64,000 bases of DNA from Micavibrio sp. (lineage in GTDB: Bacteria > Pseudomonadota > Alphaproteobacteria > Micavibrionales > Micavibrionaceae): the NCBI GenBank assembly GCA_026989265.1, contig JALSJP010000033.1:56142-120141 (forward strand), read 5' to 3'. The position numbers were made by a program, and so were the translations under genes. Below are positions 1 through 11,967 of this stretch, piece after piece (the stretch's first letter is position 1; every line of letters begins with the position of its first letter). The notes under the pieces were generated by a model. The model had not been told where the DNA came from. It worked only from the letters and a program-made list of their open reading frames with translations, and searched no databases.

Positions 1-153
<153 letters not shown>

Positions 154-185
154 GTAAAACCTTGCCCCCCCCGATTTTATGTTAA

Positions 186-209
186 TCTCCGAAAAAATGA
201 AATCGGAGA
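186..209 (+). promoter_or_regulatory. Inverted repeat that would sequester the SD of the following lipoprotein gene
   Basis: TCTCCGA at 186-192 is a perfect complement of TCGGAGA at 203-209, giving a 7-bp stem with a 10-nt A-rich loop. The right arm is the Shine-Dalgarno sequence of the ATG at 216. In RNA the stem could hide the ribosome site, which suggests control of translation, but this is inference from pairing alone. No known riboswitch or thermometer family is recognised. Confidence 0.4.
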
Positions 210-215
210 GTGATT

Positions 216-2747
<2,532 letters not shown>

Positions 2748-2748
<1 letters not shown>

Positions 2749-3155
2749 TATTTCTTCTTTTTTATATTACGGCTTAGGGATGCCATTTTATGAATAGCGT
2801 CAATATGCTGCTTTGATGCGGCTTTTCGCTTTGGTGTTATTGGACTATCATAGCCAAATACAGTAGCATCACTAGCGGCAACTGCGCGAAGTAAATCCAC
2901 TCCAAAATTATCTTCTTCTTTTTTAGGAGCGGCTTTGGCTTTTTCAGGGTTGCGTTTTTCAAGCTCTGCCCTGCCCGATGCTACGCGCTCCACCTGATAT
3001 GCAATAATCCCGTCAAGATGCGGCGCGGCGATAGCCCGCAACAACGCAGCATCATCATGCGCCCAAAGCATCACCTGTTTTCGCGCAAGCGCAATATTCC
3101 CGCCATGGGCTTTCAATGCTTGCTTGATTTTACCTTCCGCATATTCTCTGGACAT
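2748..3155 (-). CDS. Conserved-looking hypothetical protein, Ala/Lys-rich
   Basis: A 135-residue basic protein with no domain I recognise. The first 60 residues look helical (KIKQALKAHGGNIALARKQVMLWAHDDAALLRAI), the middle is a Lys/Ala/Pro-rich linker, and the end is very basic (NIKKKK). The N-terminal segment resembles a helix-turn-helix-like helical bundle, but I would not call it DNA-binding. It overlaps the downstream kinase-like gene by one base (TAATG), so the two are translated together. About 120 nt separate it from the mfd stop. Function unknown. Confidence 0.75.
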
Positions 3156-3276
3156 ATATTCATCCTCTCGATTCTATCACCATTAAGAATGCCATATATC
3201 TACATAAAATGCCAAATTAAAAAGCTACGTGGTTATAGACGCATTAAGCGTGTGATGACAACCTAGTGTTTAAAGC

Positions 3277-6200
3277 TTAAAGTTCCGATAGCTCTTTCAT
3301 TAATCTATGAACGCCCTTAACGCGTTCGGGGGTTTTAGTCCAGCTACGGATAGCAGATAATTTCTGATCTGGGCGGATTTTAACGCTCCCCGCTTTTTTG
3401 CCAATCCAAGCCATAAGCCCATCAATATTAGGCGGCATATTTTTATGAAATGCGATAATTGCGCCCTTTGGCCCAGCGTCAACATGTGAGACCCCCGCTT
3501 TTTTGCAAAGCTGCTTTATTGCTAGAATATCTAGTAGGTTTTCAACTTCTATTGGCAAAGCGCCAAAGCGATCAATCATTTCCGCTGCAAAGGCTTCTAC
3601 TTCCTCACCGCCCACCAAATCATTCAAACGGCGATATAGGCTCATGCGCACACCTAAATCCTCAACATAGCTTTCAGGGATAAGGACGGATGCGCCGATA
3701 TTAATTTGCGGCGACCATTGCTCTTCTGGCATTTCCTCGATTGTCGTAATACCTGCCCTAGCCGCGGCCACTGCTTCTTCAAGCATTTGCTGGTATAGCT
3801 CCACGCCTACTTCGCGGATATGCCCGCTTTGCGCATCACCAAGCAAATTCCCTGCGCCGCGTATATCCATATCATGTGAGGCAAGCTGAAAACCTGAGCC
3901 AAGAGTATCTAGCGTCTCCATGACCTCAAGGCGTTTTTGCGCTTGCGGGTTTAATTTCACATTAGGTTGATAAGTCAAATAAGCATAAGCGCGCACTTTT
4001 GACCTGCCTATGCGCCCTCTGATTTGATAAAGCTGTGACAAGCCAAACATATCGGCTCTATGCACTATCATTGTATTTGCGCTGGCTATATCTATGCCGC
4101 TTTCAATAATATTTGTGGCTAGTAACACATCATATTGCCTATCATAAAACGCGGTCATGCGGTCTTCTAGCTCTGTTGGTGTCATTTGCCCATGCGCGTC
4201 AATTACCTTAATTTCTGGCACTAGTTCTTTAAGCATATCCGCTACTTCTTTTATATCTTTTATGCGCGGCACAACATAGAAACTCTGCCCACCGCGATAA
4301 TGCTCACGCAGCAAGGCGTCGCGGATAACAACGCTATCAACTGGCATAACGAATGTGCGAATAGCCAAGCGATCAACTGGCGGCGTAGTAATAAGGCTCA
4401 TCTCCTTAACGCCCGTTAGCGACATTTGAAGCGTGCGCGGGATAGGCGTTGCGGTCAAAGTTAACACATGGATATTGCTTTTTAAGGCTTTGAGCTTTTC
4501 CTTTTGCTTTACGCCAAAGCGTTGCTCTTCATCAACTATAAGCAAGCCAAGATTATCGAATTTCATGCTATCGGCAAATAGAGCGTGCGTGCCTATCACT
4601 ATTTGAACAGAGCCATCAGCCAAGCCCCTTTTAGTGCGCTCTGCGTCTTTAGGCGTGACCATGCGTGAGAGCTGCTCAATGCGGATTCCCGAGCCTTCAA
4701 AGCGGTTTTGGAAATTATTATAATGCTGGCGTGATAATAAAGTAGTTGGAACAACAATAGCAACTTGAACGCCCGACATAGCCGCAACATATGCAGCCCG
4801 CAGCGCAACTTCCGTCTTACCAAAACCAACATCGCCGCATACTAAATGATCCATGGGGTAGCTGCCCGCCATACCTTCTATCACTGAATTAATAGAGCGC
4901 AACTGGTCTTCGGTCTCCGCATATGGAAAGCGCGAGACAAATTCATTGTAAAGCTCTTGGCTTATATGGAGCTGCTGGGATTTTTTAAGCTGGCGCGCGG
5001 CTGCAACGCCAAGCAGCTTATCTGCAATCTCCATAAGATTTTTCTTGGCTTTAGCTTTGCGAGCCTGCCAATTAGCGCCGCCAAGTTTATCAAGCTGGGT
5101 TGTATCACTATCAGAGCCAAAGCGCGATAGCACATCTAAATTAACCACAGGAACAAACAGCCTATCACCGCCTGCATATTCAATTTTCAGGCAATCATTA
5201 ATTACCCCGCCCGCCTTAATGGTTTCAAGCTCTATAAATCTTCCTATGCCGTGATCCACATGCACTACTAAATCACCTTCATTAAGCGAGGATACTTCTT
5301 TTAAGAAATTATCACATTTACGGGTTTTTTTAGCTTTACGGGCTAGCCTATCACCTAATATATCTTGCTCGGTTAGCACTATTAAATCGAGCGAGTTAAA
5401 GCCGCTTTCTAATGCTAAAACGCATATGCCAATTTGGTGAGGTTTTAGATTTTTTATATCGCGGTAATCATTTACATCAATAATATTTTTGATACTTGCA
5501 TTTTCTATCAAACCTTTAAGGCGCGACTTTGAACCTTCACTATAAGCTGCCACAAGTATTTTATGATCTTGTTTATATTCAATATAACTCTTAAGCTCTG
5601 CAAATACATCACCATCGGGCAAGGCTCTAACATCAGAAAAATCACGCCCTTTTCGCGCGCGCGCATCTTCAAGACCGCCATCATCTGGTGCGCCAAAAGT
5701 GGAAAATACTTTAGCGCCGCCTGTAAGCTTGTTCCACTCTTCATTGCCTATATAAAGGCTTTCAACGGGGATAGGGTTATATACCGCGCCTATAGAACTT
5801 GATTTCTTATTTGCGCTATCCTTTAAAATCTGGCGCGAATTATAAAAATCATTCACCTGATCTAAACGCTCTGCGCAAGCATCAGCAACATGCGGGTCAA
5901 AAGTCACAAATGAATTATGAGTATAGTCAAATACATTATCCATATGCTCGTAGAACAATGGTAGCCAATGCTCTACGCCATTATAACGCCGCCCCTCACT
6001 TACCGCTTGATATAGCGGATCATCTTTTTTCTGAACTCCGAATGCCTCACGATATTTTGAGCGAAAGCGCGATATTGATGGCTCATCCATAAAAAATTCA
6101 GTGGCTGGGCGCAATGAAAACTCTTTTATTTTGCCGCTAGTTCGCTGCGTAATGGGATCAAATACCTTAATAGTTTCGACCTCATCACCGAACAGATCAA

Positions 6201-6735
6201 TGCGCACGGGGCTTTCATGACCTGCTGCAAATATATCAATTATCCCGCCGCGCACAGCAAAGTCACCAGATTCGCGCACTGTATCACTGCGTATATAGCC
6301 ATTTTGCGCAAGGAATAGCTGCAAATCATCTATATTAATTTGAGTTCCTGTCTTTGCGCTAAAGCTAGACTCACGTAACGCCGCGCGCGGCATAACTCTT
6401 TGCATGGCTGCGTTAACGCTTGTAAGCAATATGCGGGGTGAGCGCTCAATCATATGCTCCCATTCCATAAGCTTAGAAAGAGCCGACACGCGCTTTGCCA
6501 CTATATCGCCATGCGGGGAAACTCTGTCATATGGCAGGCAATCCCAAGCGGGCAATGTGATAACCTCAATATCAGGCGCAAAAAATGCTAGCAACTCTTC
6601 CAGCACTGATATGCGCGCGTCATCCATGGCAATATGCACAAGAACGCGGTCTTGCGGCATAATTTTGCGGGCTATATCTGCTAGAATTCGTGCGTCTTGC
6701 CCCTCTGGCGCGCCATAAATTATATTGCTGTGCAA
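3277..6735 (-). CDS. mfd: Transcription-repair coupling factor Mfd
   Basis: A 1152-residue ATP-dependent translocase that removes RNA polymerase stalled at DNA damage and recruits UvrA. Visible in order: UvrB-homology region in the first ~300 residues, the CarD-like RNA-polymerase-interacting domain (EGDLVVHVDHGIGRF about 486-500), the RecG-like motor with Walker A GDVGFGKT at 634-641 and DEEQ box at 735-738, TATPIPRT motif III near 761, and the C-terminal TRCF domain. Length matches the family. It heads a leftward operon and is divergent from btaA. uvrA lies in the same window at 30.9 kb. Confidence 0.98.
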   Translation of the reverse strand: MHSNIIYGAPEGQDARILADIARKIMPQDRVLVHIAMDDARISVLEELLAFFAPDIEVITLPAWDCLPYDRVSPHGDIVAKRVSALSKLMEWEHMIERSPRILLTSVNAAMQRVMPRAALRESSFSAKTGTQINIDDLQLFLAQNGYIRSDTVRESGDFAVRGGIIDIFAAGHESPVRIDLFGDEVETIKVFDPITQRTSGKIKEFSLRPATEFFMDEPSISRFRSKYREAFGVQKKDDPLYQAVSEGRRYNGVEHWLPLFYEHMDNVFDYTHNSFVTFDPHVADACAERLDQVNDFYNSRQILKDSANKKSSSIGAVYNPIPVESLYIGNEEWNKLTGGAKVFSTFGAPDDGGLEDARARKGRDFSDVRALPDGDVFAELKSYIEYKQDHKILVAAYSEGSKSRLKGLIENASIKNIIDVNDYRDIKNLKPHQIGICVLALESGFNSLDLIVLTEQDILGDRLARKAKKTRKCDNFLKEVSSLNEGDLVVHVDHGIGRFIELETIKAGGVINDCLKIEYAGGDRLFVPVVNLDVLSRFGSDSDTTQLDKLGGANWQARKAKAKKNLMEIADKLLGVAAARQLKKSQQLHISQELYNEFVSRFPYAETEDQLRSINSVIEGMAGSYPMDHLVCGDVGFGKTEVALRAAYVAAMSGVQVAIVVPTTLLSRQHYNNFQNRFEGSGIRIEQLSRMVTPKDAERTKRGLADGSVQIVIGTHALFADSMKFDNLGLLIVDEEQRFGVKQKEKLKALKSNIHVLTLTATPIPRTLQMSLTGVKEMSLITTPPVDRLAIRTFVMPVDSVVIRDALLREHYRGGQSFYVVPRIKDIKEVADMLKELVPEIKVIDAHGQMTPTELEDRMTAFYDRQYDVLLATNIIESGIDIASANTMIVHRADMFGLSQLYQIRGRIGRSKVRAYAYLTYQPNVKLNPQAQKRLEVMETLDTLGSGFQLASHDMDIRGAGNLLGDAQSGHIREVGVELYQQMLEEAVAAARAGITTIEEMPEEQWSPQINIGASVLIPESYVEDLGVRMSLYRRLNDLVGGEEVEAFAAEMIDRFGALPIEVENLLDILAIKQLCKKAGVSHVDAGPKGAIIAFHKNMPPNIDGLMAWIGKKAGSVKIRPDQKLSAIRSWTKTPERVKGVHRLMKELSEL

Positions 6736-6776
6736 AATATTACCCTTTTACTATTTGCCTTTTACCAGCTTTTTAT

Positions 6777-6796
6777 ATATAGATTTCAGTCTATAT
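6777..6796. promoter_or_regulatory. Inverted repeat upstream of btaA (candidate operator)
   Basis: ATATAGA at 6777-6783 pairs with TCTATAT at 6790-6796 across a 6-nt spacer, 17 nt before the btaA ATG in the mfd-btaA divergent gap. The position would suit a repressor site or a leader hairpin close to the SD (AAGGGA at 6798-6803). I looked for a Pho box, expected because betaine lipid synthesis is usually phosphate-controlled, and saw no convincing one. Confidence 0.3.
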
Positions 6797-6813
6797 CAAG
6801 GGACAAAACTATA

Positions 6814-8073
6814 ATGAATAGCGAAACGCAAACTGTTGCAGATAAAGAGTTACTAAAAAGTGCCGTTCATGAGAATAAGGCTACGTCAAAACGTGGCTTG
6901 CAAGAGCGCATGTTTACAATGGCTTTTAGTGGCTTTGTATATCCGCAAATTTGGGAAGATCCTGAGGTTGATATTCCCGCCATGAAGATTGACGACACTA
7001 CGCGCATAATGACAATATGTTCTGGCGGGTGTAATATGATGAATTATTTAACCGAGTCCCCTGCGTCAGTTACAGCAATAGACCTTAACCCGCACCATGT
7101 TGCGCTTGGTCGCTTAAAAATTGCTGCGCTTAAACATTTGCCCGACTATGAAAGATTTTTTATGTTTTTTGGCTGCGCTGATGATCCAAAAAATATAGAG
7201 AATTACGATAAATATATAGCCCCGCATCTTGATAAATATACGCGCGATTATTGGGAAAAAATCGTAGTTCCGCATGGCAGGCGCATAAATTTATTCAAGA
7301 AAAATATTTATAAATATGGGCTACTTGGTAAATTCATTGGGATGGTGCATTTAATTGCCAAAATATATGGGCAAGATCCACGTGATATTTTAAAAGCCAC
7401 CACTATGGATGAGCAAAAAGAGATATTCGACAAAACTCTAGCACCTCTATTTGATAAGAAATTTGTACGCATGATGTGCGGAAAACCTGAGTCTTTATAT
7501 GGGCTTGGCATTCCCCCTTCCCAGTTTGATGAGCTTAATGCGTCTGCTGGCGGCAATATGGCAATGCTTTTGAAAGCTCGGCTAGAGCGCATGGCATGTC
7601 AGTTCCCAATTTCTGATAATTACTTTGCATGGCAAGCATTCGGCAGAGGCTATGACCGCAATAATAAGCAAGCTGTGCCGCGCTACCTCAAGCAAGAAAA
7701 CTATGAGACACTAAAAGCAAATATTAATAACGCAAAAGTAGTCCACAAAACAATTACCGAATATCTAGACTCTAAAGGTGAAAACTCATTTGATGTTTAC
7801 GTGTTTTTAGATGCTCAAGACTGGATGAATGAGGAGCAGATTAACGATCTTTGGGCGGCTGTCTTGCGCTCTGCTAGTGATGGCGCGCGCGTTATATTCC
7901 GAACGGCTGGCGATATTAGCCCGCTAGCTGATAAGCTAACAAGCGATAATATATCCCCTTGGGAATATGATAAAAGCGTTGTCCACCCTAGAAACGAGCA
8001 AGATAGATCCTCAATTTATGGCGGTTTCCATACCTATACGCTAAATCGTAACAAACAAAGTAAAGCGGCGTAG
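6814..8073 (+). CDS. btaA: BtaA: SAM:diacylglycerol 3-amino-3-carboxypropyltransferase (DUF3419)
   Basis: A 419-residue enzyme that transfers the aminocarboxypropyl group of SAM to diacylglycerol, giving diacylglycerylhomoserine, the first step of the phosphorus-free membrane lipid DGTS. Family hallmarks: FVYPQIWEDP near residue 41, a SAM-site stretch TICSGGCNMMNYL near 67 and AIDLNPHHVALGR near 88, and the C-terminal RTAGDISPL-type loop. ATG 6814 is chosen because AAGGGA lies 10 nt upstream; the longer frame from 6697 would run into mfd. It is followed 3 nt later by btaB. Confidence 0.93.
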   Translation: MNSETQTVADKELLKSAVHENKATSKRGLQERMFTMAFSGFVYPQIWEDPEVDIPAMKIDDTTRIMTICSGGCNMMNYLTESPASVTAIDLNPHHVALGRLKIAALKHLPDYERFFMFFGCADDPKNIENYDKYIAPHLDKYTRDYWEKIVVPHGRRINLFKKNIYKYGLLGKFIGMVHLIAKIYGQDPRDILKATTMDEQKEIFDKTLAPLFDKKFVRMMCGKPESLYGLGIPPSQFDELNASAGGNMAMLLKARLERMACQFPISDNYFAWQAFGRGYDRNNKQAVPRYLKQENYETLKANINNAKVVHKTITEYLDSKGENSFDVYVFLDAQDWMNEEQINDLWAAVLRSASDGARVIFRTAGDISPLADKLTSDNISPWEYDKSVVHPRNEQDRSSIYGGFHTYTLNRNKQSKAA

Positions 8074-8076
8074 CAC

Positions 8077-8736
8077 ATGTCATCTGATGAAATTCAAGTC
8101 AAAAAAGACATGGATAATATGTATCGCTGGACGCGCCATATTTATGACCTTACGCGCAAATATTATCTTCTTGGGCGTGATGAGCTTATCAAGCATTTAG
8201 ATATAAAAGATGGCGAGAATATTTGTGAAGTTGGCTGTGGCACTGCGCGTAATTTGATTAAAATAGCAAGCAAATATCCAAATGCTAATTACTATGGGCT
8301 TGATGCTTCGGATGAAATGCTGAAAACCGCACATATAAATTTAGGAAATGCAGGCGCTATTGATAAAATAATGCTTAAACAAGCGTATTCTCAAAGCTTT
8401 AAGCCTGATGAATTGTTTAATTTAAGCAAGCCACTTGATAAAATCGTATTTTCATACGCTCTATCTATTATTCCGCCATGGAAAGAATCTATAGACCATG
8501 CTTTGGAGTTAATGCCATCTGGCGGGGAAATCCACATTGTTGATTTTTCATCTCAAGATGATCTGCCAAAACCATTTAGTAAATTCGTGTTTTGGTGGCT
8601 GAAAATGTTCCATGTTTATTATAAGCCTGAGATAATGGAATATCTGATTAGCCTTGAAAGCTCTGGCAAAGGCTCACTAGATGTTACATATATGTATAAA
8701 AAATATGCCTACCGCGCGGTGTTTAGGAAAAACTAA
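8077..8736 (+). CDS. btaB: BtaB: SAM-dependent N-methyltransferase of betaine lipid synthesis
   Basis: A 219-residue class I methyltransferase that trimethylates diacylglycerylhomoserine to DGTS. Motif I ICEVGCGTARNL is at about 49-60 and the acidic loop YGLDASDEML follows; the YDLTRKYYLLGRDE segment near the N-terminus and the late FHVYYKPEIMEYL region fit BtaB. It begins 3 nt after the btaA stop, which strongly supports the assignment over a generic methyltransferase. Its last 4 nt overlap the 3' end of sdhE on the opposite strand. Confidence 0.9.
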   Translation: MSSDEIQVKKDMDNMYRWTRHIYDLTRKYYLLGRDELIKHLDIKDGENICEVGCGTARNLIKIASKYPNANYYGLDASDEMLKTAHINLGNAGAIDKIMLKQAYSQSFKPDELFNLSKPLDKIVFSYALSIIPPWKESIDHALELMPSGGEIHIVDFSSQDDLPKPFSKFVFWWLKMFHVYYKPEIMEYLISLESSGKGSLDVTYMYKKYAYRAVFRKN

Positions 8737-9026
8737 ACCACCTTATGATCTAATAATTTTTTGAATACGGACATATCCGCAATATCATCTGGGGCAGGCT
8801 CTTTTTCAGTTATCCAGTTATATAAATCAGGGTCATTATTGCATAAAAGCTGGTCATATTCGGATAACTCGCTTTTCGTGAAATTAGGAATATTAGCGCG
8901 GGCGAAGCTGCCCATTATCAAATCCATTTCTTTTATTCCGCGATGGGCAGAGCGAAAAATCAAACGCCTGCGCTTGTTTTCCAGCTTTTCATTTTCATCG
9001 CCAACCGCTTCCATAAATATGCCCAT
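8733..9026 (-). CDS. sdhE: SdhE, succinate dehydrogenase flavinylation factor (DUF339)
   Basis: A 97-residue protein of the SdhE/SDHAF2 family, which assists covalent FAD attachment to SdhA. The family signature RGxxEMD is present as HRGIKEMDLIM, followed by LSEYDQLLCNNDPDLYNWI, the conserved second half. ATG 9026 is preferred (GAGAAG upstream); a second ATG at 9014 is possible and a TTG at 9029 is not needed. It is divergent from recG by about 80 nt, a pairing common in alphaproteobacteria. Confidence 0.9.
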   Translation of the reverse strand: MGIFMEAVGDENEKLENKRRRLIFRSAHRGIKEMDLIMGSFARANIPNFTKSELSEYDQLLCNNDPDLYNWITEKEPAPDDIADMSVFKKLLDHKVV

Positions 9027-9103
9027 CAAAATCTTCTCGATATTATTAAGTTTAGACGTTAGAATAGACTTTCACTTTAACATTAGTCAATGATGAGATA
9101 TTA

Positions 9104-11191
9104 ATGAACCAAAGACCATTTGATCTTGACCCACTATTTAGAAGTATTACCGTATTAAGCGGTGTTGGCCCTCGCAATGGTAAGCTGCTGGAAAAGCTTA
9201 TCGGCGGGCCAAAGGTTTTAGACCTGCTTTTACATGCGCCGATTGATTTTATAGACAGGCGGTTTTCCTGCCCTATCGCTAGCGCGCCCAATGGCAAGAT
9301 TGTAACAATGGAAGTGAGCATAGATAGCCATATCCCCAATGCGCGTAAATCTCTGCCATACCGCGTGAAAGCTACGGATGATAGCGGCGAGATATCACTT
9401 GTATTTTTTCATGCTAACAAAGGGTGGATTGAAAAACTTCTGCCTGTTGGCAAAAATATGGTTGTTAGTGGCAAGGTTGAGTATTTTCAGGGGTTTCCAC
9501 AAATCATCCATCCTGAAATTGCCAAGCCTGAGGAACGAGCGAGCCTTGAGACTGTAGAGCCAATTTACCCATTAACACAGGGAGTTACAAACAAAACCTT
9601 AAGAAAAGCAATTAAGAACGCTCTTGATTTTATCCCAAAGCTTCCTGAATGGCTGGACGGTGCGCATAAAACGCAAAATGGCTGGGGCGAATGGCACTCA
9701 TGCATAAATGCTCTACATAACCCGATGAGCGAGGCAGAGCTTGAACCTATGCACAAGACCCGCGCCCGCCTTGCTTATGATGAGCTGCTGGCAAACCAGC
9801 TAACCCTTGCTATTGTCCGCGATAGGCAGAGCAAAATTAATGGTCGGGCATTTCCGACTTCTACAAATTTGCGCCAAAAAGTAGAAAATGTTCTTCCTTT
9901 TATCCTAACGGGAGCGCAAAAACGCAGCCTATTTGAAATTGATGAGGGTATGCGAAGTCCTAAGAAAATGCTGCGCTTGCTTCAAGGTGATGTAGGAAGT
10001 GGCAAAACCGTTGTCGCTTGCCTAGCTATGCTAAATGCCGTGGAAGCAGGAGGGCAGGCCGCCATTATGGCTCCGACCGAAATATTAGCGCGCCAACATG
10101 AGGTTAGCTTAAAGACGTGGCTTGATGCTGCTAATATAAATTATGTAACCCTTACAGGGCGCGACAAAGGCAAGTCCCGCGGTGAAATTTTAGAGCAAAT
10201 AGCGAATGGCAAAGCTCAAATAATTATTGGCACGCATGCCATCTTTCAAAAAGATGTTGAATATCACGATTTAGGGCTAGCGGTGATTGACGAGCAGCAC
10301 AGATTTGGCGTGCATCAACGCCTTGAGCTATCCAATAAAAATAAAGGCACTGATATTTTGGTTATGACCGCAACGCCTATTCCGCGCACACTTGCTTTAA
10401 CAGCTTACGGTGATTTAGAAGTATCAAAGCTTGATGAAAAGCCGCCAAATAGAAAGCCTATTGAAACGCTGTTATTTTCTAATGAAAAGATAGAACAAGT
10501 CGTGGCAGGGCTTAAGCGTAAAATCTTAGAAGGGGTGCGGGCTTATTGGGTTTGCCCGCTGGTCGAGGAATCGGAGCTTATGAATTTAACTTCAGTAGAA
10601 GAGAGATTCGATATATTGCAGCAAAGCTTTGGCAAGCGCGTAGGGCTTATTCATGGACGCATGAAACCAACCGAAAAAGATGCAGTTATGGCGAGCTTTA
10701 AAGCTGGCGATCTGGATATATTAGTGGCTACTACTGTAATTGAGGTGGGTGTTAATGTCCCCGAAGCCACCATCATGGTGATAGAACATGCCGAGCATTT
10801 CGGTCTATCACAGCTTCATCAGTTGCGCGGACGCGTTGGCAGGGGGTCAGAGCAATCCTATTGTTTCTTGCTCTATGCTTCTCCGCTTGGCAAAACCGCA
10901 ACCGAGCGACTTAATATCATGCGCAATACCGAGGACGGATTTTTAATTGCTGAAAAAGATTTAGAACTGCGCGGCGGCGGCGATATCCTTGGCACTAAGC
11001 AAAGCGGCATGACCGAGTTTAAGATAGCTGACTTGACTGCGCATGGCGATTTGTTATCTACGGCGCGTGATGATGCTAAATTGATTATAAATAAAGATCC
11101 AAAGCTTGAAAACACGAGAGGCAAAGCGCTTAAAACCTTGCTCTATCTATTCGAACGCGACCAAGCTATACAATATTTTAGGGGTGGATGA
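9104..11191 (+). CDS. recG: ATP-dependent DNA helicase RecG
   Basis: A 695-residue branch-migration helicase that remodels stalled forks and Holliday junctions. It has the N-terminal OB-fold wedge domain (about 55-170), Walker A GDVGSGKT at 295-302, the DEQH box at 396-399, TATPIPRT near 423, and the C-terminal helicase half with QLRGRVGRG. Length is normal. No SD stronger than ATGAGATATTA precedes the ATG. It stands alone on the plus strand, 55-70 nt before the next gene. Confidence 0.98.
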   Translation: MNQRPFDLDPLFRSITVLSGVGPRNGKLLEKLIGGPKVLDLLLHAPIDFIDRRFSCPIASAPNGKIVTMEVSIDSHIPNARKSLPYRVKATDDSGEISLVFFHANKGWIEKLLPVGKNMVVSGKVEYFQGFPQIIHPEIAKPEERASLETVEPIYPLTQGVTNKTLRKAIKNALDFIPKLPEWLDGAHKTQNGWGEWHSCINALHNPMSEAELEPMHKTRARLAYDELLANQLTLAIVRDRQSKINGRAFPTSTNLRQKVENVLPFILTGAQKRSLFEIDEGMRSPKKMLRLLQGDVGSGKTVVACLAMLNAVEAGGQAAIMAPTEILARQHEVSLKTWLDAANINYVTLTGRDKGKSRGEILEQIANGKAQIIIGTHAIFQKDVEYHDLGLAVIDEQHRFGVHQRLELSNKNKGTDILVMTATPIPRTLALTAYGDLEVSKLDEKPPNRKPIETLLFSNEKIEQVVAGLKRKILEGVRAYWVCPLVEESELMNLTSVEERFDILQQSFGKRVGLIHGRMKPTEKDAVMASFKAGDLDILVATTVIEVGVNVPEATIMVIEHAEHFGLSQLHQLRGRVGRGSEQSYCFLLYASPLGKTATERLNIMRNTEDGFLIAEKDLELRGGGDILGTKQSGMTEFKIADLTAHGDLLSTARDDAKLIINKDPKLENTRGKALKTLLYLFERDQAIQYFRGG

Positions 11192-11261
11192 GATATTTCT
11201 TGACATATGCTTAGAATATATGTACTGAAAGCACAAATTTAATTACTTGAAAGATTTTGCA

Positions 11262-11951
11262 ATGAGTCCTAAGCAACCAGCACACACTACGTATAAATTC
11301 AATGAACAAAATGCAGCTAATATTAGTGACATGAAACATATCGCATTTATGAATACTAATTTAAATATAACAGGCAAGGTTATGGAGCCATTTAACGTTA
11401 TGTTCCCAACAGGATATTTTGTACAACCATCACCGCTTGGGGCAACTTTTTTTCATGCAAGCACAGAACATATCGAGACAAATACAGCCATGCAAATAGA
11501 AAAAGAGATTTTTACTAATGTACAAGGTGATCTTCCTATCGACTTATTTATTATTACAGCAATGAACACTCGCTCTGGAGAAGGAGAAGATATATCAAAG
11601 CATGTTAGAGCGGCAAAAGAAATAGCTCCAGAATCTAAAATAGTGATTTTAAGCTATAACCCTGCTAAAACATCCGAGGCACTAAAAAATGCGGGGCTCG
11701 GCGGCGAAGTATCTGATGATAATATCATATCAACTAGTGAACTTAATCGTGGAAAATCTAATTTATTAATAGAAAAGTTAAAAAGAAATACTGGCATGTT
11801 CGACACACCTTACGTGAATGATAAACAAAGCTATTACTCGCATGCAGTGCAATTAAGAAGTCAATATTATGAAATTGAAAGTATTGAAGAAAGTCCTGAA
11901 ATAGCAATTAAAAGAGCAGAGTTAAATCAACTAAGCCAAGATGTAGGTTAA
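11262..11951 (+). CDS. Hypothetical protein, possible receiver-like fold
   Basis: A 229-residue soluble protein with no family I recognise. Residues ~90-150 alternate hydrophobic strands and helices (LPIDLFIITAMN, then AAKEIAPESKIVILSYNP, then ALKNAGLGGEV) in a way that recalls a response-regulator receiver, but the expected acidic pocket and phosphorylated Asp are not evident. ATG 11262 is chosen over the TTG at 11247. It converges with a putative metalloprotease gene, whose stop lies 16 nt away. A consensus -35 hexamer TTGACA is at 11200-11205 but no good -10 follows at the right spacing. Function unknown. Confidence 0.65.
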   Translation: MSPKQPAHTTYKFNEQNAANISDMKHIAFMNTNLNITGKVMEPFNVMFPTGYFVQPSPLGATFFHASTEHIETNTAMQIEKEIFTNVQGDLPIDLFIITAMNTRSGEGEDISKHVRAAKEIAPESKIVILSYNPAKTSEALKNAGLGGEVSDDNIISTSELNRGKSNLLIEKLKRNTGMFDTPYVNDKQSYYSHAVQLRSQYYEIESIEESPEIAIKRAELNQLSQDVG

Positions 11952-11967
11952 GAGCTGCTACAATCTT

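Noticed and set aside
6736..6813. Pho box before btaA
   Set aside because: No two CTGTCAT-like direct repeats with 4-nt spacing were found.
11200..11228. Promoter for the 11262 gene
   Set aside because: TTGACA is perfect but no acceptable -10 lies 16-18 nt downstream.
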